Below, piece by piece: positions 1-6,574 of a stretch of 64,000 bases of DNA. Made by a program: the position numbers and the translations under genes. Each line of letters begins with the position of its first letter. The first letter of the stretch is position 1. The stretch comes from VRUE01 sp036266075. Lineage in GTDB: Bacteria > Actinomycetota > Thermoleophilia > Solirubrobacterales > 70-9. Under the pieces are notes generated by a model, which saw only the letters and a program-made list of their open reading frames with translations, searched no databases and was not told the DNA's origin. The stretch is taken from positions 56,962 through 120,961 of the forward strand of contig DATANV010000007.1 in NCBI GenBank assembly GCA_036266075.1, given 5' to 3'.

Positions 1-620
1 GTATGCAGGCCGCTCTCGTCCATCTCCGCCTGTAGGTGTCGGAAGAGCTGACCGGCATTTTTCAGCGCTTCCTTCAACTCTGCCTCGCCGCGCTCGCGCA
101 GCCGCCAGAGGAACCAGAGCTGGCGGTCGTTGACGCCGAAGTCGATCTCGCCGGTCATCGTCGTCGTCCAGGAGAGGAAGCCGGGGCTGAAGAGCTCGCG
201 CAGGGCGACTGGGTCGTACTCGCTGGGCACGGTCGCCTGGAAACGGCGGTTGAAGTCGATCGACTCGAACTCGACCTTGCGGGCGAAACGCCGGGCGATC
301 GCCTCGTGGCCCTCGATCGACTCGACGTTGAACGCCGGCACGACCTTCGCCAGGTCGGGCATGTGCGCCTTGGCGAGGATCGCCGCCGGCAGCATCGCCT
401 TGCCGAAGAGCCCGCCGACCTCCTTTTCATCGGCGTCGCAGGAGGACCCCCAGAAGCCCTCGGCCAGCTGCCCGGTCAGCCGGTTGACCCCGCCGACGCA
501 GAGCGCCACCGGGGCGTCCTTCGGGTTGATCCCCCCAACCGGCTCGTAGCCGAGCTCGTGCCGCTCACCGTAGCGCCGTACGATCGCGGCCCATTCCTGC
601 GCTTCACCCTTGGCGCTCAC
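1..620 (-). CDS. Unrecognised protein divergent from lemA, C-terminus beyond window edge
   Basis: An open minus-strand frame starts at GTG 620 and runs off the left edge after about 206 codons. It has no signal peptide or membrane segment in the visible part. A central stretch has the motif VEFESIDFNRRF followed by a PGFL segment. This loosely recalls DUF3137-type proteins, which often sit beside LemA, but I cannot assign it firmly. The start is supported by a TAGGAT hexamer (minus strand, 627-632) six bases upstream, fitting a leaderless transcript. It is divergently arranged with lemA over a 31-bp gap. The coding call is well supported by the long open frame and natural composition; the function is unknown. 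Confidence 0.7.
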   Translation of the reverse strand, partial: MSAKGEAQEWAAIVRRYGERHELGYEPVGGINPKDAPVALCVGGVNRLTGQLAEGFWGSSCDADEKEVGGLFGKAMLPAAILAKAHMPDLAKVVPAFNVESIEGHEAIARRFARKVEFESIDFNRRFQATVPSEYDPVALRELFSPGFLSWTTTMTGEIDFGVNDRQLWFLWRLRERGEAELKEALKNAGQLFRHLQAEMDESGLH

Positions 621-626
621 AGGCCG

Positions 627-632
627 ATCCTA
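627..632 (-). promoter_or_regulatory. -10 hexamer TAGGAT for the 620 minus-strand gene
   Basis: On the minus strand TAGGAT ends six bases before the GTG start at 620, the spacing expected of a leaderless mRNA. It faces an identical hexamer for lemA at 639-644. Inferred from sequence spacing only. Confidence 0.5.
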
Positions 633-638
633 TGGAGG

Positions 639-644
639 TAGGAT
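639..644 (+). promoter_or_regulatory. -10 hexamer TAGGAT for lemA
   Basis: TAGGAT lies seven bases before ATG 652. A GGAGGT at 634-639 overlaps it and could instead act as a ribosome binding site, but its spacing to either in-frame ATG (643 or 652) is poor. Confidence 0.5.
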
Positions 645-651
645 GCGGGTC

Positions 652-1212
652 ATGACCATCGCCATCATCGTCGTGGTCGCGATCATCGTCATCGCGGTTC
701 TCTACTACATCGCCAAGCGCAACTCGATCATTGCCGCGCGCAACCGAGTCGACGAGTCTTGGAGCGGGATCGACGTGCAGCTCAAGCGGCGTCACGATCT
801 GGTGCCGAATCTGGTCGAGACGGTCAAGGGCTACGCCACGCACGAGAGCGAGGTCTTCGAGAAAGCGACCAAAGCGCGGGCCGAGGCGATGTCGGCGCAT
901 AGCGTCGGCGATACCGCCCAGGCTGAGCAGAAACTGACCGGGGCGCTGACCGACCTGCGCGCCGTCGCCGAGAACTACCCGCAGCTGCGGGCCACCGAAA
1001 ACTTTCAGCAGCTGAGCCGCAACCTCTCCGAGCTGGAGGACGAAATCCAAGCCGCGCGGCGGATCTACAACTCCAACGTGCAGTCCTTCAACACCGACAT
1101 CCAGCAGTTCCCGGGCTCGATCATCGCCAACCAGGGCGGCTTCACCGCGCGCGAGTTCTTCGAGATCGACGGCGCTGAGCGCGAACCCGTCGCGGTCGAC
1201 TTCAGCGGCTAG
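652..1212 (+). CDS. lemA: LemA family protein
   Basis: A 186-residue protein with one N-terminal hydrophobic segment (about residues 2-20), then a helical soluble domain. The LemA hallmark is visible at residues 22-60: RNRVDESWSGIDVQLKRRHD followed by LVPNLVETVKGYA. LemA proteins are membrane-anchored helical proteins of poorly defined function, often beside TPM or DUF3137 proteins. I chose ATG 652 because a TAGGAT -10-like box lies seven bases upstream; ATG 643, in frame, overlaps that box. Rubredoxin follows after 27 bp. Family assignment is secure; cellular role is not. Confidence 0.9.
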   Translation: MTIAIIVVVAIIVIAVLYYIAKRNSIIAARNRVDESWSGIDVQLKRRHDLVPNLVETVKGYATHESEVFEKATKARAEAMSAHSVGDTAQAEQKLTGALTDLRAVAENYPQLRATENFQQLSRNLSELEDEIQAARRIYNSNVQSFNTDIQQFPGSIIANQGGFTAREFFEIDGAEREPVAVDFSG

Positions 1213-1227
1213 GTCAGCCCGGTCCCT

Positions 1228-1233
1228 TAAGCT
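1228..1233 (+). promoter_or_regulatory. -10-like TAAGCT before rubredoxin
   Basis: TAAGCT sits six bases before ATG 1240, matching the TANNNT-start pattern repeated in this window. It suggests rubredoxin can be transcribed separately from lemA, as a leaderless message. Confidence 0.4.
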
Positions 1234-1239
1234 TCAGGC

Positions 1240-1431
1240 ATGACCGCTACGACCGAAGCGACGCTCTGGATTTGCGAGAGCTGCGGCTTCATCTACGACC
1301 CCGACGTCGGTGACCCCGACGGCGGCATCCCGCCTGGGACCCCTTTCGAGCAGATCCCCAGCGACTGGTTCTGCCCTGTCTGCGGCGCGCGGACCTCGGA
1401 CTTCCGGCCCGTAGAGCCGGGCGAGGCTTAG
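1240..1431 (+). CDS. Rubredoxin
   Basis: A 63-residue protein with the two rubredoxin knuckles that bind a single iron: CESCGFIYDP at residues 12-21 and CPVCGA near residues 45-50. The spacing and the acidic loop GDPDGGIPPGTPF between them are typical. Rubredoxins are cytosolic one-electron carriers. The GMC oxidoreductase gene begins 19 bp downstream on the same strand, so a shared redox role is plausible but unproven. Length is normal for the family. Confidence 0.95.
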   Translation: MTATTEATLWICESCGFIYDPDVGDPDGGIPPGTPFEQIPSDWFCPVCGARTSDFRPVEPGEA

Positions 1432-1450
1432 GCCCGAGGAACACCCGGTC

Positions 1451-3088
1451 GTGACCCACGACTACGACTGGATAGTGGTTGGGTCGGGATTCGGCGGATC
1501 CGTATCGGCTCTGCGGCTGGCAGAAAAGGGCTACTCAGTAGCCGTGCTCGAGTGCGGCAAGCGCTTCCGGGACGAGGACTTTCCCAAGTCAACTTGGGAC
1601 AGCCGCCGCTACTTCTGGGCGCCGCGGCTGGGAATGAAGGGCATCTTCCGGCTCAGCACCTTCAGGGACGTGGCTGTGGTCAGCGGCTGTGGCGTCGGCG
1701 GCGGCAGCCTCGGCTACGCCAACACGCTCTACGTCCCCCCCGCTCCGTTCTTCGAAGATCCGCAGTGGGCCGATCTCGAGGACTGGCAGGAGACCCTCGC
1801 CCCCCATTACGAGACCGCCCAGCGGATGCTCGGCGTCGTCGTCCACGACAAGGACGACCCAGCCGACCAGCTGCTGCGCGAGCTGGGCGAGGAGCTGGGC
1901 GTCGCTGAGACCTACCAGAAGACCCCCGTCGGGGTCTACCTCGACAACCCCGGCAAGACCGTCCCCGACCCGTTCTTCGAAGGGGCCGGGCCGGAGCGCA
2001 CCGGCTGCATGCAGTGCGGCCGCTGCATGGTCGGCTGCCCGCACGGCGCCAAGAACACGCTGGTCAAGAACTATCTCTGGCTGGCCGAGCACAGCGGCGT
2101 CGCGGTGACCCCCGAAAGGACGGTGACCGACGTGCGCCCGCTCGGCGGCGTCGACGGCAGCGCCGGCTACGCCGTGACCAGCGAGCGCTCGGGCCTCCTG
2201 CGCGGCCGCGGCCGCCGCACGCTGACGGCGCGCGGCGTCGTCGTCGCCGCCGGGCCCCTGGGCACCAACAAGCTGCTGCAGCGCTGCCGGCTGGGCGGCT
2301 CTCTGCCGCGCATCTCAAACCGGCTCGGCGAGCTGGTCCGCACCAACAGCGAGAGCATCCTCGCCGTCACCGTGCCCGAGGACTATCCCGAGGACCTGAC
2401 CCGGCGGGTCGCGATCACCTCCAGCATCTACCCTGACCCGCACACCCACATCGAGACCGTCACCTACGGCGAGGCGGGCGACTCGATGAGCACCCTCTAC
2501 ACGCTGCTGGTCGGCAACGGCACGCGGGTCACCCGGCCGCTGAAGCTGCTCGGCCAGATCGTCCGCCACCCGTTCAAGTTCGCGCAGGCGCTCTGGCCGA
2601 AGGGATGGTCGCGGCGGACGATCATCGTGCTGGTGATGCAGACCCTCGACAATGCGATCGCCCTGCGGCCAAAGCTGAAGCGCAACGGCGAAGTGCGGCT
2701 GCAGACCGAGCAGGACCCCGAGCGGCCGATCCCGACCTTCATCCCGGTCGCCAACCAGGCTGCCGAGTGGCTCGCCGAGCGCACCGGCGGCACCGCCCAG
2801 AGCTCGGTAATGGAGGCAATGCTGAACGTCCCCTCCACCGCCCACATCCTCGGCGGCGCCGTGATCGGCCACGGCCCCGAGGACGGCGTCGTCGACTCCG
2901 ACCAGCGCGTCTTCGGCTACGAGAACCTGCTGGTCTGCGACGGCGCCGCGGTGCCGGCCAACGTCGGCGTCAACCCGAGCCTGACGATCACCGCCCTGGC
3001 CGAGCACGCGATGAGCCAGGTGCCGCCCAAGGAGGGCGCCGAGCCGCGCCGCCTGCCCGAGGCGGCGCGACCGGCTGCTGTCGCTTAG
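1451..3088 (+). CDS. GMC-type FAD oxidoreductase (cholesterol-oxidase-like)
   Basis: A 545-residue flavoprotein from a GTG start, with GAGGA about ten bases upstream. The FAD-binding Rossmann motif VVGSGFGGSVSA is at residues 9-20. The C-terminal GMC signature with GVNPSLTITALAEHA is near residues 505-520. Around residues 180-200 is CMQCGRCMVGCPHGAKNT, whose cysteine spacing CxxCxxCxxxCP resembles an iron-sulfur motif. Cysteines are common here in ChoD-like relatives, so cluster binding is inference. The natural substrate (sterol, alcohol or other) cannot be told from sequence. It follows rubredoxin closely and probably forms an operon with it. Confidence 0.85.
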   Translation: MTHDYDWIVVGSGFGGSVSALRLAEKGYSVAVLECGKRFRDEDFPKSTWDSRRYFWAPRLGMKGIFRLSTFRDVAVVSGCGVGGGSLGYANTLYVPPAPFFEDPQWADLEDWQETLAPHYETAQRMLGVVVHDKDDPADQLLRELGEELGVAETYQKTPVGVYLDNPGKTVPDPFFEGAGPERTGCMQCGRCMVGCPHGAKNTLVKNYLWLAEHSGVAVTPERTVTDVRPLGGVDGSAGYAVTSERSGLLRGRGRRTLTARGVVVAAGPLGTNKLLQRCRLGGSLPRISNRLGELVRTNSESILAVTVPEDYPEDLTRRVAITSSIYPDPHTHIETVTYGEAGDSMSTLYTLLVGNGTRVTRPLKLLGQIVRHPFKFAQALWPKGWSRRTIIVLVMQTLDNAIALRPKLKRNGEVRLQTEQDPERPIPTFIPVANQAAEWLAERTGGTAQSSVMEAMLNVPSTAHILGGAVIGHGPEDGVVDSDQRVFGYENLLVCDGAAVPANVGVNPSLTITALAEHAMSQVPPKEGAEPRRLPEAARPAAVA

Positions 3089-3694
3089 CTAGCCCGCGTC
3101 GGCGAGGCGCTGGGCGACGTAGTCCCAGTTGACGACGTTCCAGAAGGCATCGATGTAGTCGGGCCGCTTGTTTTGGTACTTCAGGTAGTAGGCGTGCTCC
3201 CAGACGTCGCATCCGAGCAGCGGGATGCTGCCGTCGGCGATCGGCGAGTCCTGGTTCGGAGTCGAGACGACCGCCAGGCCGGAGCTGTCCTTGACCAACC
3301 AAGCCCAGCCGGAGCCGAAGCGGGCGACGCCGGCATTTTTGAACTCGTCCTTGAACGAGTCGAAGGAGCCGAAGGTCTCCGCGATGGCGCTCGCCAACTC
3401 GCCGCTCGGCTCGCCACCGCCAGCAGGGCTGAGCATCTGCCAGAAGAGGCTGTGGTTGAAGTGGCCGCCACCGTTGTTGCGGACCGGCGCCTGCACCTCG
3501 CCCGGGAGGGCGCTGAGGTTGCGCAGCACGTCCTCGACATCGCGGTCGGCCCAGTCGGTCCCCTCCAACGCTGCGTTAGCTTTGTCGACGTAAGCTTGGT
3601 GGTGTTTGTCGTGGTGAACGCGCATCGTCGCCTCGTCGATATGGGGCTCGAGCGCGTCGTATGCGTAGGGAAGGTCGGGAACCGAGAAAGCCAT
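3089..3694 (-). CDS. sodA: Superoxide dismutase, Mn/Fe family
   Basis: A 201-residue enzyme converting superoxide to hydrogen peroxide and oxygen. The metal ligands are all present: His27, His81 (in GGGHFNHSLFW), Asp163 and His167 (in DVWEHAYY). Gly77 and Gln148 favour the manganese form over iron, although cambialistic activity cannot be excluded. No signal peptide is seen, so it is cytosolic. ATG 3694 is preceded by AAGGAG at good spacing. It is convergent with the GMC gene, with the two stop codons abutting. A 241-bp divergent gap separates it from the sigma-factor gene. Confidence 0.96.
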   Translation of the reverse strand: MAFSVPDLPYAYDALEPHIDEATMRVHHDKHHQAYVDKANAALEGTDWADRDVEDVLRNLSALPGEVQAPVRNNGGGHFNHSLFWQMLSPAGGGEPSGELASAIAETFGSFDSFKDEFKNAGVARFGSGWAWLVKDSSGLAVVSTPNQDSPIADGSIPLLGCDVWEHAYYLKYQNKRPDYIDAFWNVVNWDYVAQRLADAG

Positions 3695-3935
3695 CGGGGA
3701 GTCTCCTTGTCGATCGATTTGTATTCGGAGACTAGCCAGCGCCGCATTGGATTGAAGCGCCAACCGATGGGTAACCGTCAAACCATGGAGGTGGGAGCTC
3801 GGCTGGTGAAGCGGCCGCAGCAAGACCAGTACGCTCCGGTGAGCGCAGTTACGCAGTTACCGATAGCCGCACGGTCCGTTAGGGCTCCAGGGCGGTGCCG
3901 GTCCTCACCGGGGGACCGTCACGCATCGACTCCAG

Positions 3936-4745
3936 ATGGCAGAAGAGCGGCAGATAGAAGATCAGATACCGGGCGGCTCCCCAGGCACGGAGGCGCAGCT
4001 GGCCCGCGACGCCGAGCTGTGGCGGCGGTTCGCCCGCGACCGCGACCCAGCGACGCGCGAGGAGCTGGTGCGACGTTTCATGCCATTCGCCAAGCGCTTG
4101 GCGCTGCGCTACCGCGGCGCCAGCGAGTCCTTCGACGACCTCCTGCAGGTCGCCAACCTCGGCCTGTTGAACGCGGTCGACCGCTTCGACCCTGAGCGTG
4201 GCATCCCTTTCACGGCCTTCGCCTCACCAACCATCCTCGGCGAGCTGAAACGGCACTTCCGCGACCGCGTCTGGACCGTGCGGGTGCCGCGTGGCCTGCA
4301 CGACCGCATGGCCGAAGTCGACAAAGCGATCGCCGAGCTGACCAAGGAGCTGCAGCGCTCCCCCTCGGTTGGTGAGATCGCCGAGAGGCTCGAGCTGGAG
4401 CAGACCGACGTGCTTGAGGTGATGGAGGCCAACCACAACCGCCGGCCCCTATCGCTCGACCGCCCGGCGGGCGCCGAGGACGGCGACGAGTCGCCGCCGA
4501 CCGAGTGGATCGGCGACGAGGACGAGGGCTTCGAGCTGGTCGAGGGACGCATCGCCCTCGATGCGGCGCTGCCCTTCCTCGATGAGCGCGAGCGCCTGGT
4601 CCTGCGCCTGCGCTTCGCCGAGGACCTGACTCAGTCGCAGATCGCCGAGCGCATCGGCCACTCGCAAATGCACGTTTCGCGGATTCTGAGACGGGCGCTC
4701 GACCGGATCCGCGAGCAGATCAGGGAGCAGCGGCAAAGCGAATGA
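3936..4745 (+). CDS. SigB/SigF-type stress sigma factor
   Basis: A 269-residue sigma-70 family protein of group 3. Region 2 is at about residues 45-115, with DDLLQVANLGLLNAV and FDPERGIPFTAFASPTI. A region 3 follows with RSPSVGEIAERL near 145. Region 4 is near residues 215-260, with LTQSQIAERIGHSQMHVSRI as the helix-turn-helix. There is no region 1.1. This architecture matches the general-stress or sporulation factors controlled by anti-sigma kinase and STAS partner switching, and those partners are encoded next door. Its 3' end overlaps the convergent anti-sigma gene by 26 bp. No strong ribosome binding site is seen before ATG 3936. Confidence 0.93.
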   Translation: MAEERQIEDQIPGGSPGTEAQLARDAELWRRFARDRDPATREELVRRFMPFAKRLALRYRGASESFDDLLQVANLGLLNAVDRFDPERGIPFTAFASPTILGELKRHFRDRVWTVRVPRGLHDRMAEVDKAIAELTKELQRSPSVGEIAERLELEQTDVLEVMEANHNRRPLSLDRPAGAEDGDESPPTEWIGDEDEGFELVEGRIALDAALPFLDERERLVLRLRFAEDLTQSQIAERIGHSQMHVSRILRRALDRIREQIREQRQSE

Positions 4746-5517
4746 CCAGATACTCGCCGTCCTCGGACTCCTCGACGGCGAGCTCATCGACGAGCGACTC
4801 CAGCGAGCCGCCGACTTCGGGAACCTCGAGGCCCTCGCGGATGCGGTGGGCGGCCCCCGGATCCATCGGGCCCAGGCGCAGCGCCAGGCCCTCGCCGCGG
4901 TCGTCGAGGCCGAGCTTGACGCGGCCGTCGGCGAAGCTGTCCGGCGCGGCGGCGGCGATCGCGTCGGTGACCAGCATTGCGTCGGAGACGCGGTCGACGG
5001 AGAGGTCGCGGCGGGCGGCGAGGGCGCCGACAATGCGGGCCAGGATCGGGCCCAGCAGCTCGGGCCGGTCGGTGACCAGCTCGGTGGTCTCTGAACGACT
5101 GGGTTCCATCTTCACCGAGTCGCCGTCGACGCTGCCCGGCGCACCGCCGTCGAGCGGCAGGCGCATCGTCACCTCGGTGCCGCGGCCGAGGCCGCCGGAG
5201 ATCGCGAAGCTGCTGGACAGGGCGGCGATCAGGGAGAGGCCAAGGCGCAGGCTGTCGCGGTCGGAGTCGGCCTGGGGACGGATGCCGACACCCTCGTCGC
5301 GAACGATCACGGTCAGGCCCTCCGCATCGGGAAGGGCTTCGACGCTGAGCGGGCCAGGCCTACCCTCATAGGCGTGCACGGCGACGTTCATGCAGGCCTC
5401 GGTGACGACCGTCTTCAGGTCAGCCAGCCCCGGTTCGTCCATGCCGATCTCCTCGGCCAACCCGGCGAGGGCGTGCCTTACTATCGCGACGTTCTCCGCT
5501 TTCGCCGGAAGGGTCAT
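4720..5517 (-). CDS. Anti-sigma regulatory kinase with a second, degenerate ATPase-like domain
   Basis: A 265-residue protein. Residues 8-122 form a GHKL ATPase domain of the RsbW/SpoIIAB type: N-box Glu40 and Asn44 in TEACMNVAVHAYEG, G1 box DEGVGI at 74-79, and GLGRGTEV near 109-116. Such proteins bind the sigma factor or phosphorylate STAS antagonists. Residues 148-263 look like a second copy of the fold: RRDLSVDRVSDAMLVTDAI lines up with the N-box helix, but the Glu/Asn and DxGxG residues are gone. ATG 5517 has AAAGGGG upstream. It is convergent with its likely target sigma gene, not co-directional. Confidence 0.85.
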   Translation of the reverse strand: MTLPAKAENVAIVRHALAGLAEEIGMDEPGLADLKTVVTEACMNVAVHAYEGRPGPLSVEALPDAEGLTVIVRDEGVGIRPQADSDRDSLRLGLSLIAALSSSFAISGGLGRGTEVTMRLPLDGGAPGSVDGDSVKMEPSRSETTELVTDRPELLGPILARIVGALAARRDLSVDRVSDAMLVTDAIAAAAPDSFADGRVKLGLDDRGEGLALRLGPMDPGAAHRIREGLEVPEVGGSLESLVDELAVEESEDGEYLVIRFAAAP

Positions 5518-5702
5518 TTGAAGCCCCTTTGGTCGCTGCCTGATCGTCGAGTTCTCTGGCATGAACCGCCACTTCACGCTGGGGATCGTGTTCCCCGCGG
5601 TGCCCGAGCATATCCGCCCGGGTTGTTGATGCCTCAGGCTACCCCCGCCCAGGCACGGTAAAACCCCGAGCGCGTCCGAGCGGAGCGCTTGGGTCGCTGC
5701 GC

Positions 5703-5708
5703 TAGGAT
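5703..5708 (+). promoter_or_regulatory. -10 hexamer TAGGAT before the first STAS gene
   Basis: TAGGAT ends seven bases before GTG 5716, consistent with a leaderless message and supporting that start. Confidence 0.5.
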
Positions 5709-5715
5709 CGCCAAT

Positions 5716-6090
5716 GTGAGCCCTGCGCCTTTCGAGGTAGAGAGCGAGCAGCGCGAGGATGGGATCCATGCCTTCACCGTGCGCGGCGAGCTGGACATGA
5801 ACACCGCCCCAGAGCTGGAGCAGAAGCTCGAAGCGGCGCTGGCTGGGGACCGTCCGTCGGTGATGCTCGACCTATCCGAGTGCGAGTTCATCGACTCGAC
5901 CGGAATCGCCCTGATCGTTCGCACCTGGCAGCGCCTGGAAGGGGGCGCCAACGGCGAAGGCGGCGACGGCCGCTTCGTCCTCTGCTGCATCAACCACCAA
6001 GTTCGGCGGCTGCTGAAGATCACCGGGGTCGAGGAGTCGATTTCGATGTACGAGCAGCGGGACGCAGCACTAGCCAAGCTGCAGGGCTGA
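5716..6090 (+). CDS. STAS-domain anti-sigma factor antagonist (first copy)
   Basis: A 124-residue single-domain STAS protein of the SpoIIAA/RsbV family. The core reads VRGELDMNTAPELEQKL, and the phosphorylation motif CEFIDSTGIAL carries the conserved Ser of DSTG. In the family, the unphosphorylated form binds the anti-sigma kinase and releases the sigma factor; phosphorylation by the kinase and dephosphorylation by a SpoIIE-type phosphatase switch it. GTG 5716 is chosen because a TAGGAT box lies seven bases upstream. A second STAS gene follows on the same strand, and a candidate phosphatase is encoded nearby on the minus strand. Confidence 0.9.
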   Translation: MSPAPFEVESEQREDGIHAFTVRGELDMNTAPELEQKLEAALAGDRPSVMLDLSECEFIDSTGIALIVRTWQRLEGGANGEGGDGRFVLCCINHQVRRLLKITGVEESISMYEQRDAALAKLQG

Positions 6091-6185
6091 CACGGTTACT
6101 CGTCGCGGTGGACTGGGGCATCCCGCCGGCGTAGACTGACTTTGGGCGAGTCACTCGACCCGCCCAGGCCGGCAACGGAGAAGAT

Positions 6186-6557
6186 GTGGGCCCTGAAGGA
6201 GATGCGCGGAAGGTGCGGGACGGGACGCTGGTCCTGGATATCGAGGGCAGCGCCTCCACCTGGACAATCTCCGTAGCCGGTGAGCTGGACATGGCCAACG
6301 CGGCCAGCCTGGCCACCGAGCTGAAGCGGGCCGAGCAGGGGGGCGCCGAGACAATCGTCATCGACATGCGCGACCTGGAGTTCATCGACTCGACCGGAAT
6401 CGCCGTGCTCGTCGCTGCCCACAGACGGCTCAACCTCAACGCCCGCACCGAGCGCGTTCTCCTGGTGCGCAGCAAGGCAAGTGGCGTACGAAGAGTGATG
6501 GATTTGACGGGCCTGGACGACGAGCTGCCGTTCGTCGCCACCGACGAGTCCGGCTGA
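6186..6557 (+). CDS. STAS-domain anti-sigma factor antagonist (second copy)
   Basis: A 123-residue STAS protein starting at GTG 6186, with GGAG at 6176-6179. The β-α core ISVAGELDMANAASLATEL and the motif LEFIDSTGIAVLVAAHRR, with the phosphorylatable Ser in DSTG, are clear. It is a divergent paralog of the gene just upstream, sharing the GELDM and FIDSTGIA motifs. The pair may tune one kinase or serve different kinases; the sequence does not decide this. It is convergent with the phosphatase gene, with a 17-bp gap. Confidence 0.9.
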   Translation: MGPEGDARKVRDGTLVLDIEGSASTWTISVAGELDMANAASLATELKRAEQGGAETIVIDMRDLEFIDSTGIAVLVAAHRRLNLNARTERVLLVRSKASGVRRVMDLTGLDDELPFVATDESG

Positions 6558-6574
6558 GCGGGACGAGCCCGACC

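Noticed and set aside
604..1050. Minus-strand frame opposite lemA
   Set aside because: Shadow of lemA, incompatible with the clear LemA motifs.
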